NCBI GenBank assembly: GCA_022566535.1
Contig: JADFIR010000009.1
Location: forward strand, 25,563-89,562
DNA from: Planctomycetota bacterium
GTDB lineage: Bacteria; Planctomycetota; Phycisphaerae; Phycisphaerales; SM1A02
DNA length: 64,000 nucleotides
Reading direction: 5' to 3'
The notes beneath the pieces are model-generated. The model did not search any database. It saw only the letters and a program-made list of their open reading frames with translations, and was not told the DNA's origin. Positions 28,346-35,399 of this stretch are shown here, piece by piece (position 1 is the stretch's first letter; each line of letters starts with the position of its first letter). The position numbers and the translations under genes are program-made.

Positions 28346-29335
28346 TCAGGTCAGCGCGGGTTCCTTTTCCTTCTTCGGCTCCTGCGTGTACTGCGTCGGC
28401 TCATGGTTCACCGGGCCGCAGTGGATGACGTTGGCCCGGAGGCGCCGGCCGATGATCTCTTCAGCTCGTTTGCCGTTTTCGATCATCATGGTGATGTCGA
28501 TACCGGTGTCCACGCTCATCTCCTGGAGTAGGCACACCAGGTCCTCGGTGCAGGTGTTGCCGGTAAAGCCGAACTGATACATTTCGGCGCCGCTGGCGGG
28601 CTGGCCGCCGATCGCCCCCAGCGAGGTGTCCACGTAGCGCAGGCCGAGCTCGAGCGCGGCGAAGGTGTTGACGATGCCATTGCCGCGAGTGTCATGGAAG
28701 TGGGCGATGAACTCGACATCCGCAAAGAGCGATTGCAGCTCGCCAATGCGCCGGCGGACCTGAAGCGGGTTGGCGGCGCCGGTCGTGTCGCCGAGCATGA
28801 TCGTCTGGGCGCCGTGATCGAGATAGAACTGCGTCAGGTCGATGACATTCTCGATCGGCACATCACCGGCTATGGGGCAGCCGTAGACCGTGCCGGGGCA
28901 TCCGATGATTTTGACGCCGAGATCGAGGGCCCGCTTCATGATCGCTGCATGCGCGCGTTTGGCCTCATCGTGGGAAAGCCGAAAGTTGACGAGGTTATGC
29001 GCTTCGCTGGCCGAGATCATGAGAATGATCTCATCGGCTCCGTAACCCTCCTTCCGGCAAACCTCGAAGCGCTCGAACCCCTTGGCGTTGGGCATCAGCA
29101 CCACATAGCTAACGTTGGGCGAGCGGTCGATACGCTTCAGCACGTCCACGCAATCGGCGAACTGGGGCAGGAGCTTGGGATGCGAGAAGCTCGTCACCTC
29201 CAGCTTCTTCACCCCCGAAGCGATGATGCGATTGATCATCTCAATCTTCTGCTGGGTGGGGATGATCTTGGGGATGGATTGGAGCCCGTCGCGGGCCCAA
29301 CATTCGCACATGTTCACCGATTCGGGTAGGGTCAT
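28346..29335 (-). CDS. HMG-CoA lyase-like / HMGL family TIM-barrel enzyme
   Basis: The 329-residue protein belongs to the HMGL-like family (HMG-CoA lyase, homocitrate and isopropylmalate synthases). ECWARDGLQSIPK gives the metal Asp and DGLQ motif, VTSFSHPKLLPQFAD follows, and HFHDTRGNGIVNTF gives the metal histidines. HMG-CoA lyases carry a catalytic Cys in a GGCPYA loop, but here the loop reads GAIGGQPASGAE, so lyase activity is doubtful. A C-terminal extension ends in a charged KKEKE run. The ATG at 29335 has GAGGAAA upstream, and the longer frame to 29470 has no support. Confidence 0.78.
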   Translation of the reverse strand: MTLPESVNMCECWARDGLQSIPKIIPTQQKIEMINRIIASGVKKLEVTSFSHPKLLPQFADCVDVLKRIDRSPNVSYVVLMPNAKGFERFEVCRKEGYGADEIILMISASEAHNLVNFRLSHDEAKRAHAAIMKRALDLGVKIIGCPGTVYGCPIAGDVPIENVIDLTQFYLDHGAQTIMLGDTTGAANPLQVRRRIGELQSLFADVEFIAHFHDTRGNGIVNTFAALELGLRYVDTSLGAIGGQPASGAEMYQFGFTGNTCTEDLVCLLQEMSVDTGIDITMMIENGKRAEEIIGRRLRANVIHCGPVNHEPTQYTQEPKKEKEPALT

Positions 29336-29495
29336 CGTGTTTCCTCGCCGGTTGCTGATGCGCAGTGGTGCTGCCGACCGATACGCCGACATGTGGACCA
29401 GTCCCCCCGGCCGGTATGGTACTTGACAACGGCGGCGGTAGGGCGATAGTGCCCGGTCTTGGAGCCTCATCCTGCATCACGAGGAATGCCCTGCA

Positions 29496-29875
29496 ATGAC
29501 TGATTCCGACAGAAGTGGCGATGTACCGGGAAGCTACCGCCCGACGGCCGATGAAGTTGACGATCTCATCCGACGGGCCGCAAGCCATCGTCTGGGGACT
29601 GATTTTCTGCTTCACGGCACGCTCGACGCGGTGGCTGCAACCTTCCAGGCCCACGCCTTTGTGGTCGAGGCTGCTCGCAACGTCCTCGCCGACACCCCGC
29701 ATCGGCCGGAAATCAAAACCACATCAGCGGCCGCTCGCGCCGCCACTCGCGCTTGAAGCGCTCAAGGAGCGAGCCGACCGGCCCGATCGTCGCCGAGTAT
29801 GTCGAGTTTCTTGAGAAATCGCGGCGCGGCCTGTGCCCCGGTCACGGCCAGACGAAGCGCAACCTGGTGAGGTAA
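29496..29875 (+). pseudogene. Small conserved-looking gene ahead of lpxB, apparently frameshifted
   Basis: The frame from ATG 29496 encodes TADEVDDLIRRAASHRLGTD and FLLHGTLDAVAATFQAHAFV, then ends at 29756 with a weak, Ala-rich tail. From about 29715 a different frame shows strong third-position GC and reads TGPIVAEYVEFLEKSRRG and CPGHGQTKRNLVR, stopping at 29875, one base before the lpxB GTG. Losing one A in the AAAA run at about 29714 explains the switch. The intact product would be ~126 residues, tightly coupled to lpxB. I do not recognise the family. Confidence 0.5.
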
Positions 29876-31039
29876 GTGTCGGCCCAGCGCCAGCGTATCC
29901 TATTCTCCACATTCGAACCCAGCGGCGATGCCCTGGCGGCGGATGCGATCGCCGTAATGCTCCGACGCAATCCTCAGCTGATGATCTACGCCCTCGGTGG
30001 AGCGAAGATGCAATCAGCCGGGGCCGAGTTGATCGAGCACACGACCGACCGCGGCTCGATGTTCCTGGAGACGGTGGCCCAGGTATGGTCACATCGCAAA
30101 CGACTGCAACGGCTGCGCGCTTGGCTCACGCGTCACCGCATCGACGCCTTGGTTCCACTGGACAGTCCGGCCGGGAACTGGTCCATCTGCAAGCTCGTGC
30201 GCCGCGTGCAGCCCAAGGCGAAGATCGTGCACCTGGTCGCGCCGCAGGTGTGGGCCTGGGCGCCGTGGCGCGTTCGTCGCCTCCGCCGGCTGACCGATCA
30301 CGTGCTGTGCATTCTCCCGTTCGAGCCGCAGTGGTTCGCCGCACGCGGTGTCCGGGCAACGTTCGTGGGTCATCCCGTATTCGATCCTTCGTGCCGCCGG
30401 CCGCCCGAGTCGAGCGACGCTCTGCCGCCCGGCCAACCGCGCCTCGCCCTGCTGCCTGGATCGCGCAGGGGCGAAGTAACACGCAACTGGCCGACCATGC
30501 TCAAGGCCTTCCTCCGACTGCGCCAAGCGCACCCACATCTGCACGGTACGGTGGCAGCGCTGAATGATCGCATCGAACAACTGCTGCGCCAGATCTCGCA
30601 GAAGGAATGTGGCGGCGCCGACTGGCCTGAGCACCTGACCCTGCTCACCGCTCAGACCGACGCGGTGCTCGACTGGTGTGATCTGGCGCTGGTCGCCTCG
30701 GGCACCGTCACCCTCGAGCTGGCCCGTCGCGCCAAACCCATGGTGGTCATGTACAACATGCCCTGGCTGTCCATCGTCGCCATGGGCTGGATGGTCCGTA
30801 CCCGCACGTTCACTCTGCCGAACCTTGTTTCGCAATCGGCCGGCCGCGGCCGCGCCGTCCCCGAACTGGTCCCGCATTTCGGCCAGGTGCAGCCGGTGGT
30901 GCGCGAGCTGCAAACACTCTTGAACAACGAGGACATTGCTCAGCATCAGCGCATAGCCCTGGCCGAGGTCGCCGCCCAATTCGACGACCAACGTTTCACC
31001 GACGCCGCCCCCCGCCAAATCCTGGCCGCCATTGCCTAA
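29876..31039 (+). CDS. lpxB: Lipid-A-disaccharide synthase LpxB
   Basis: LpxB condenses UDP-2,3-diacylglucosamine with lipid X at the inner membrane to form the lipid A disaccharide. The 387-residue protein has the family segments ILFSTFEPSGDALAADAI, LVAPQVWAWAPWRVRRL, CILPFEPQWF, FVGHPVFD, LLPGSRRGEV and LVASGTVTLELARRAKPMVV. The start is GTG 29876 with GAGG four bases upstream. Its last ~90 bp recur twice downstream after toxin-antitoxin cassettes. With lpxI at 35681 it indicates a lipid A-containing outer membrane. Confidence 0.92.
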   Translation: MSAQRQRILFSTFEPSGDALAADAIAVMLRRNPQLMIYALGGAKMQSAGAELIEHTTDRGSMFLETVAQVWSHRKRLQRLRAWLTRHRIDALVPLDSPAGNWSICKLVRRVQPKAKIVHLVAPQVWAWAPWRVRRLRRLTDHVLCILPFEPQWFAARGVRATFVGHPVFDPSCRRPPESSDALPPGQPRLALLPGSRRGEVTRNWPTMLKAFLRLRQAHPHLHGTVAALNDRIEQLLRQISQKECGGADWPEHLTLLTAQTDAVLDWCDLALVASGTVTLELARRAKPMVVMYNMPWLSIVAMGWMVRTRTFTLPNLVSQSAGRGRAVPELVPHFGQVQPVVRELQTLLNNEDIAQHQRIALAEVAAQFDDQRFTDAAPRQILAAIA

Positions 31040-31044
31040 CCCTC
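30952..31044 (+). repeat. lpxB 3'-end repeat, parental copy
   Basis: This segment encodes the lpxB C-terminus (ALAEVAAQFDDQRFTDAAPR and on to the stop) plus TAACCCTC. It is repeated nearly identically at 31629-31723 and 32524-32604. Only this copy is continuous with a full lpxB. Confidence 0.85.
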
Positions 31045-31057
31045 ACCACCTGTGCAA

Positions 31058-31080
31058 AGCCGGCGATGCCATCGCCGGCT
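31058..31080 (+). terminator. Hairpin downstream of lpxB
   Basis: AGCCGGCGAT and ATCGCCGGCT form a perfect ten-base stem with a three-base loop, 18 bp after the lpxB stop. No T-run follows, so it may slow or protect transcripts rather than terminate efficiently. Confidence 0.5.
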
Positions 31081-31189
31081 CTATACCGTCAACCCGGCCC
31101 CCCGACGGCTCGCCCGACCATAACGTCTTCGACATTCAGCAGGCCGTTGCCATATGCTTGCTGGTCACACTGCCCGAAGGAGCCCGCCC

Positions 31190-31417
31190 ATGACTCAGGT
31201 TCGCCAATTCACCGCACTGATTGAACGGGAGGAGGAAATGTACGTCGCCCTCTGCCCGGAGCTCGATATCGCCAGCCAGGGAAGCACCATCCAGGAGGCC
31301 CGCGGCAACCTGGTGGAAGCGATTGAACTGTTCTTCGAGACGGCCAGCCCCGACGAGATTGAGACCCGCCTGCCCGGAGAGGTCTACGTGACCCCCATCG
31401 AGGTCCGAGTTGCCTAG
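31190..31417 (+). CDS. hicB: HicB-like antitoxin
   Basis: The 75-residue protein has the HicB partial RNase H-like fold: QFTALIEREEEMYVALCPEL, DIASQGSTIQEARGNLVEAI and ELFFETA. HicB proteins bind and inhibit the HicA mRNA interferase. The ATG at 31190 has AAGGAG seven to eight bases upstream. The stop overlaps the start of hicA. The C-terminus (VYVTPIEVRVA) lacks an added DNA-binding domain, as in short HicB variants. Confidence 0.82.
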   Translation: MTQVRQFTALIEREEEMYVALCPELDIASQGSTIQEARGNLVEAIELFFETASPDEIETRLPGEVYVTPIEVRVA

Positions 31418-31633
31418 GCTCCGCGTCTTGTCCGGCCGCGAAGTCTGCCGCATACTCGCCCAGCACCACTTTGCAGAGGTCCGGCGGCGCGGAAGCCACA
31501 TCTCATGCAACGACGCCTCGACGATTCGACCGTCACCGTTCCCGTCCCCGACCACCCCGAACTCAAGACCGGCACTCTCCGCTCCATCATCCGCCAGTCC
31601 GGCCTACCTCGCCAGCTCTTCGAGAGGCCATAG
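31410..31633 (+). pseudogene. hicA: HicA-like toxin, frameshifted
   Basis: HicA is a small double-stranded-RNA-binding-fold mRNA endonuclease. From TTG 31410 the frame reads RVLSGREVCRILAQHHFAEV then RRRGSHIS, including the catalytic-histidine segment GSHI. The family continuation (MQRRLDDSTVTVPVPDHPEL, then LRSIIRQSGLPRQLF) is in another frame starting at ATG 31505. A one-base loss near 31503 separates the two. The stop TAG at 31631 lies inside the lpxB-derived repeat. As read, the toxin should be inactive. Confidence 0.75.
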
Positions 31634-31723
31634 CCCTGACCGAGGTCGCCGCCCAATTCGACGACCAACGTTTCACCAACGCCGCCCCCCGCCAGATCCT
31701 GGACGCCATTTCAAAACCCTCTC
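31629..31723 (+). repeat. lpxB 3'-end repeat, second copy
   Basis: This copy begins at CATAGCCCTG, exactly at the end of hicA, and runs through the lpxB stop region. It differs from the parental copy at a few positions (ACCAACG, GACGCC, and TCAAAA in place of GCCTAA). It continues directly into a palindromic repeat. Confidence 0.85.
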
Positions 31724-31756
31724 CCCTCCAAGGGGCGACTGCGGGGTGAGGGGTGA
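31715..31756 (+). repeat. Palindromic repeat, copy 2 (diverged)
   Basis: AACCCTCTCCCCTCCAAGGGG is followed by CGACTGCGGGGTGAGGGGTGA. It is related to copies at 25304 and 32598 but has an altered right arm. It abuts the second lpxB 3'-end copy. Confidence 0.7.
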
Positions 31757-31864
31757 AACCAATCGGTATGCCGCGTTTCGGTATCCAGCGTTCGGCCGGC
31801 CGCCGACTGGCTGAGCACGACTCTATAATGAATGCTGATCAGAACCGATTGAACGGACCTGGCT

Positions 31865-32170
31865 ATGACGTATAACGGCATTGACATCCCTGGGGACCGC
31901 ATCGCCGAGTTCTGCCGGCGCCATCACATCCGCAAGTTGGGATTATTCGGCTCGGTGCTGCGCGACGACTTTGGTCCCGAGAGCGACGTGGACATGCTTG
32001 TCGAGTTTGAGCGTGGGCATACCGCCGGCCTGCTGGGCATGGCCGGTCTGGAATTGGAGCTTACCAAGATGCTTCGGCGGAAGGTGGACCTCCGCACGCC
32101 AGCCGAACTCAGCCGCTACTTCCGCGACGAAGTCCTTCGCACGTGTGTGCCTCAGTATGCCCAGGGATGA
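31865..32170 (+). CDS. mntA: MntA-like minimal nucleotidyltransferase antitoxin
   Basis: The 101-residue protein is a minimal nucleotidyltransferase. KLGLFGSVLRDDFGPESDVD supplies the Gly29-Ser30 motif and metal aspartates Asp41 and Asp43 (SDVDMLVEF). MntA antitoxins inactivate the partner HepT by AMPylating a tyrosine. It overlaps hepT by 14 bp. The ATG at 31865 follows an AT-richer stretch that may hold the cassette promoter (TATAATG at 31825-31831). Confidence 0.85.
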   Translation: MTYNGIDIPGDRIAEFCRRHHIRKLGLFGSVLRDDFGPESDVDMLVEFERGHTAGLLGMAGLELELTKMLRRKVDLRTPAELSRYFRDEVLRTCVPQYAQG

Positions 32171-32504
32171 CCAAATCCGTCTGCGCCACATGGTTGATGC
32201 GGGTCGCGAGGCGATGAGTTCTGTCGAAGGTCGAGCCCGAGCCGACCTCGCTGGAGATCGCATCTGGGCGCTGGGGCTGGTCAAGTGCGTCGAGATCATC
32301 GGCGAAGCTGCGGCTCACATTGGCAAGGACACGCAAGACAAATACCCGCAGATTCCCTGGCCACAGATTATCGCCATGCGGAATCGTCTGGTCCACGCCT
32401 ACTTTGACATCGATCTCGACCAGGTTTGGAAGGCCGTGACCCAAGACATCCCGCCGCTGATCGCCGAGCTCGAACGGATTCTCCAATCGCAGCGCGATGC
32501 CTGA
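32157..32504 (+). CDS. hepT: HepT-like HEPN-domain toxin (DUF86)
   Basis: The 115-residue protein has the HEPN RNase motif R-x4-H plus the target tyrosine: RNRLVHAY (Arg75, His80, Tyr82). This is the RX4HXY form found in HepT toxins that cleave RNA and are AMPylated by MntA. WALGLVKCVEIIGEAAAHIG is the characteristic dimer helix. The start ATG 32157 overlaps mntA. Both catalytic sets look intact, so the pair should be functional, unlike the neighbouring hicA. Confidence 0.87.
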   Translation: MPRDDQIRLRHMVDAGREAMSSVEGRARADLAGDRIWALGLVKCVEIIGEAAAHIGKDTQDKYPQIPWPQIIAMRNRLVHAYFDIDLDQVWKAVTQDIPPLIAELERILQSQRDA

Positions 32505-32523
32505 AGCGTACTCGCCCGGCCAG

Positions 32524-32604
32524 CGAGGTCGCCGCCCAATTCGACGACCAACGTTTCACCGACGCCGCCCCCCGCCAAATCCTGGCCGCTATCGCCTAAC
32601 CCTC
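32524..32604 (+). repeat. lpxB 3'-end repeat, third copy
   Basis: This copy starts 20 bp after the hepT stop at CGAGGTCGCC and is nearly identical to lpxB down to and including TAACCCTC, with two changes (GCTATC). It then continues into the palindromic repeat. Confidence 0.88.
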
Positions 32605-32637
32605 TCCTTTCGAGGGGAGAGGGCAGGGTGAGGGGTC
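32598..32637 (+). repeat. Palindromic repeat, copy 3
   Basis: AACCCTCTCC, TTTCGA and GGGGAGAGGGCAGGGTGAGG make the same hairpin and tail as the copy at 25304. It follows the third lpxB 3'-end copy without a gap. Confidence 0.8.
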
Positions 32638-33072
32638 AGAACACGCTCCCCTCGACGACGAGCCGCGGAACCTCCGCCGCGAAGCCCGCGACGCCGTCGG
32701 CCTCGATGACGACGAGAAACGGTAGCCCCCGGCGTCCCCGCCCCTCAGCCAGCCGGGGCGTCCTCGCCCCAGCGGGCTCAGCCCCCCCTCCATATGCCCC
32801 TAGAGTCCAAGCTGCCCGCACGCCGGCCAGGGCCGTCATCCCCCGGCACAATCACATTCTGGCCTGCGGCGTTCGCTGCAACGGGCAGTACGCTGCCACG
32901 GAAGGCCCGGATGGCGTCTTCTTAGTCACCTCTATGGCATAATGCAAGAAATGATAGCGATGCCAGGACGCAGCGACTGGAAGTCTGGGAGATGGACGGG
33001 TATAATCGGCGGTGCAAACAGGGAATGGCAGTATCGCCTCGGTCAGCGATGTCATGATGTAGTTATCTTAGC
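32638..33072. other. Intergenic region, no supported gene
   Basis: This 435 bp stretch has overlapping frames of low complexity. The minus-strand frame ending near 32636 (FLVVIEADGVAGFAAEVPRL) hints at a decayed HicB-like or other remnant but has no start context. Base composition falls towards the right end, where the small HTH module begins. Confidence 0.4.
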
Positions 33073-33101
33073 TTGGACGAGATTGCGTGATTTGCTAAAA
33101 T
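33073..33101 (+). promoter_or_regulatory. Promoter of the first small HTH gene
   Basis: TTGGAC and TAAAAT are spaced by 17 bp in an AT-rich stretch, 30 bp before the ATG at 33132. A GGAG site lies at 33121. The match to a sigma-70-type promoter is good, and its AT richness contrasts with surrounding genes. Confidence 0.6.
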
Positions 33102-33131
33102 ACAAGACCCAAGAACCACAGGAGCGACCTT

Positions 33132-33317
33132 ATGGATGAACTCGTGAAGTATTTGCGTGCCTTGGTCCACCTCCAGATTCAGGCCTCCCTGGAGGAAAAG
33201 GACCGCCTCAAGACCGAGGTTCTGCTTGGGAGGGCCGGGTTCAAGCACGCTGAAATCGCCCAGTTGGTCGGTAAAACCCAGGCGGCTGTTGCCAAAGCGA
33301 TCAGCCGGGCTTCCTGA
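33132..33317 (+). CDS. Small HTH protein 1 (sigma-70 region 4-like)
   Basis: The 61-residue protein has an N-terminal helix (DELVKYLRALVHLQIQAS) and a C-terminal helix-turn-helix, GFKHAEIAQLVGKTQAAVAK, that resembles sigma-70 region 4. It has its own promoter and ribosome binding site. It is the first of five same-strand genes all carrying HTH motifs, which I regard as one module. It has no catalytic residues, so it is probably a DNA-binding regulator or specificity factor. Confidence 0.65.
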   Translation: MDELVKYLRALVHLQIQASLEEKDRLKTEVLLGRAGFKHAEIAQLVGKTQAAVAKAISRAS

Positions 33318-33392
33318 GGCTGCCCAATGCATTCGAACAGACTGAACTGTGGCGATTCAATCGATGGATAGAACGGGCTGCACCGCTGCTCC

Positions 33393-33421
33393 TTGACCTC
33401 TGTTAGCAGGCAGCCTATACT
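33393..33421 (+). promoter_or_regulatory. Promoter of the four-gene HTH operon
   Basis: TTGACC and TATACT are separated by exactly 17 bp, 42 bp before the chosen ATG at 33463. The four downstream genes are spaced by 2 bp, -1 bp and 4 bp, so this promoter would serve them all. HTH protein 1 or its partners could bind here, which is inference. Confidence 0.65.
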
Positions 33422-33462
33422 TCTAGGATGATAAGCGACTTATGACAACGCGAGGATATCGA

Positions 33463-33726
33463 ATGCCCGAAGAGACTACTGTTGGCTTTGAGGATCTTCT
33501 GGTCCAGCTGCGGCTTGGCAACGTGCTCCTAATCGAGCTTCTGGCCCATCAGGCTGACCGGAAGCAAGCGGACTTGATCACACTTATGGGTCGAACGGGG
33601 GCCCCGCCAGCAGAGATCGCGAGGCTTCTGGGGACAACGAGGAACACTGTTCAAGTGGGCCTTTCGCGTTACAGGAAGAAGCAACGAAGCGGAAGGAAAT
33701 CTACTTCACCTGCTGATGAGAACTAG
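33463..33726 (+). CDS. Small HTH protein 2
   Basis: The 87-residue protein (ATG 33463 with GAGGA seven bases upstream; an ATG at 33442 lacks a well-placed site) has a leucine-rich first half (FEDLLVQLRLGNVLLIELL) and an HTH, GAPPAEIARLLGTTRNTVQV, close to sigma-70 region 4 or LuxR-type recognition helices. A basic tail (SRYRKKQRSGRKS) follows. It has the same layout as HTH protein 1, suggesting the two are distant paralogues. Confidence 0.65.
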   Translation: MPEETTVGFEDLLVQLRLGNVLLIELLAHQADRKQADLITLMGRTGAPPAEIARLLGTTRNTVQVGLSRYRKKQRSGRKSTSPADEN

Positions 33727-33728
33727 GC

Positions 33729-33998
33729 ATGCCCAATGATGCAGACATTTTGGCATCGCTCCGACGAATCGAAGACCTGCTTCGGACAATCACCAAAGCG
33801 CAGCTCGCGCCGATCATTCAAAGGGAACTGTGCGATGACAAGACACAGCAGTTGTACGAGTTGACTGGAACCATGGCGCAAAAGGACATCTGTAAGGCAT
33901 TGTCGCGTTCAGCGAGCACGGTTTCTGATACGTGGAAGCGTTGGGAGCGACTCGGCCTGTTGACCAAGGATCGCGGGCATTATCGAAAGGTCCTTTGA
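33729..33998 (+). CDS. Small winged-HTH protein 3
   Basis: The 89-residue protein starts two bases after the previous stop. ADILASLRRIEDLLRTITKA forms a leading helix, and MAQKDICKALSRSASTVSDT followed by WKRWERLGLLTKDRGHYRKV looks like a MarR-type winged HTH. Its stop codon overlaps the next ATG. The function is unknown. The shared design with its neighbours (oligomerising helix plus HTH) is the main clue. Confidence 0.62.
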   Translation: MPNDADILASLRRIEDLLRTITKAQLAPIIQRELCDDKTQQLYELTGTMAQKDICKALSRSASTVSDTWKRWERLGLLTKDRGHYRKVL

Positions 33999-34195
33999 TG
34001 GTAAAGAACACTGCGAACATGGATGATCCTGTAACCAGCGAACTCATGGCGATCAAGCGGCTCATGGTCCTGGCGTTGATCCGCGATGGCGTGTCGCAAG
34101 GTACCATCGCTTCAGCTCTCGGCGTGAGCGAGGCAACGATCAGCAGAATGTTCCCGAAAGGGATGGCCAAGACGCTGAAATCCGGTCGCGAATAA
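33998..34195 (+). CDS. Small HTH protein 4
   Basis: The 65-residue protein starts at the ATG overlapping the preceding stop (TGATG). The leading helix SELMAIKRLMVLALIRDG is followed by the HTH VSQGTIASALGVSEATISRM and a short basic end. A longer frame from 33932 would overlap the upstream gene and is rejected. Four bases separate it from the large gene. Confidence 0.6.
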   Translation: MVKNTANMDDPVTSELMAIKRLMVLALIRDGVSQGTIASALGVSEATISRMFPKGMAKTLKSGRE

Positions 34196-34199
34196 GCCC

Positions 34200-35102
34200 A
34201 TGGCGATTCAGGTTTCCGATGCCGCGTCGAACCCAAACGAGCAGATTGAGAATGCTGCCAAGGCAATCGGTCGGTCGGCTCACAAACGCAGAATCTTCGA
34301 GGCGATCCACCACGGAAAAAAGGCTCGCAAATCGGTGACCGAGATCGTCAAGGCAACCGGGCTGACTCAGAAGCAGGTCTTGGATGCTGCAAAGTCGTTG
34401 GTAAAAAAACACGTGATAGAGCAGGAGCGGATCGACGCCACGACGTTCTACTGCAAGAACAGCTTTCTTCAAGCGCACAAAGGGCAGGTGATGAAGCTGG
34501 CGGGCAATGCGAGCGAGCTGGCGAAGTATCCCACAAAACGGAACCCGGGGACGGTTAGCAAGCAGGTCATCGAGCGTGTCGCCCCAAGTGCTCAGATAAT
34601 ACGAATTACAATCGATGACATCCCCGCGTTCAAGAAGGTGCGTGACATGCCTTTGCCCTCAGAAGACCGTCTTCCGGAAGAACTGTCGGAGGAGGACTTC
34701 AAAACGGGCATGCAGAAGATCATCGGGGAGCCGGGCGTGTTCAAGGACTGGGGCGGCGAGAAGAACGATCTCTTCAGTACACGGTTGACCGTAGAAAGAG
34801 CACGTCGGGCCGTCGCGTTCGGATTCAAAGGACCGGGCCTCCGCGCCAAACTCAAGCCGAAGAACATGGGTGCCAACGGAGATCAGGCACTCAGTCTGTT
34901 TGACAGCCCGGCTGATGTGTTTCTGGTCCAGCACTGGCGAGAGATTGACGAGAGCGTTATCGATCTCGTGGAGCGACTTGCGATCGCTCGCTCAATACGG
35001 GTCAACCGCCGTGTCTGGTACGGCGTCGTCGATGGGAAAGACTCCCGTCGGATCTACGAGGCATACGCCGACTCTTTCAAGAGCACCGGTAAACGCCGTT
35101 GA
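34200..35102 (+). CDS. HTH plus putative nuclease-fold protein, candidate effector of the small-HTH module
   Basis: The 300-residue protein has an N-terminal winged HTH (residues 30-90: RIFEAIHHGKKARKSVTEIV, TGLTQKQVLDAAKSLVKKHV) and a C-terminal domain from about 135. Its most distinctive part is FKDWGGEKNDLFSTRLTVER (181-200), then AFGFKGPGL (Lys210), MGANGDQAL, ADVFLVQHWREID and YGVVDGKDSRRIY. The order of Glu187/Asp190, a beta strand ending in FK and then a helix resembles PD-(D/E)xK nucleases, but the motif is degenerate and the assignment is inference. It ends a four-gene operon whose other products are small HTH proteins. Confidence 0.6.
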   Translation: MAIQVSDAASNPNEQIENAAKAIGRSAHKRRIFEAIHHGKKARKSVTEIVKATGLTQKQVLDAAKSLVKKHVIEQERIDATTFYCKNSFLQAHKGQVMKLAGNASELAKYPTKRNPGTVSKQVIERVAPSAQIIRITIDDIPAFKKVRDMPLPSEDRLPEELSEEDFKTGMQKIIGEPGVFKDWGGEKNDLFSTRLTVERARRAVAFGFKGPGLRAKLKPKNMGANGDQALSLFDSPADVFLVQHWREIDESVIDLVERLAIARSIRVNRRVWYGVVDGKDSRRIYEAYADSFKSTGKRR

Positions 35103-35189
35103 AGCCCGGACGTCGCAGCCCCCAAAAATCGTGATCTGACAGCGCTCCATCGCGATCTCCACATCCCATTTCGTGATATCAGCGTTTAA

Positions 35190-35225
35190 GGGAAGAAAAG
35201 GGGACGAGGGAAGAAAAGGGGACGG
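35190..35225 (+). repeat. Tandem 18 bp repeat
   Basis: GGGAAGAAAAGGGGACGA is followed directly by GGGAAGAAAAGGGGACGG, then GAATCTTTCCCTG. It lies 88 bp after the putative effector gene. It may mark the edge of a mobile segment. No transposase is visible. Confidence 0.7.
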
Positions 35226-35399
35226 AATCTTTCCCTGGGTGTGGCGCCGCGTCATCACCCCATCAACTGTTGTTGCAGCTCTTCGAGGCACGTTCGGCAG
35301 CCCCCGCCGGCCAATGAGGCGAGGCCAACCGGCCGCGATGGGGCACGAGCGTTCAGCCATAAACCGACAGCCTGCCAGCCCCCTCCGTGCGCGCGGGGC

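Noticed and set aside
30952..32637. CRISPR array from the repeated segments
   Set aside because: Repeats are 80-95 bp, only three, unevenly spaced by whole genes, and derive from lpxB. No CRISPR features.
32636..32851. Minus-strand frame ending FLVVIEADGVAGFAAEVPRL as a HicB-like gene
   Set aside because: Only about 25 residues look protein-like, the rest is low complexity and no start signal is visible. Too weak to annotate.
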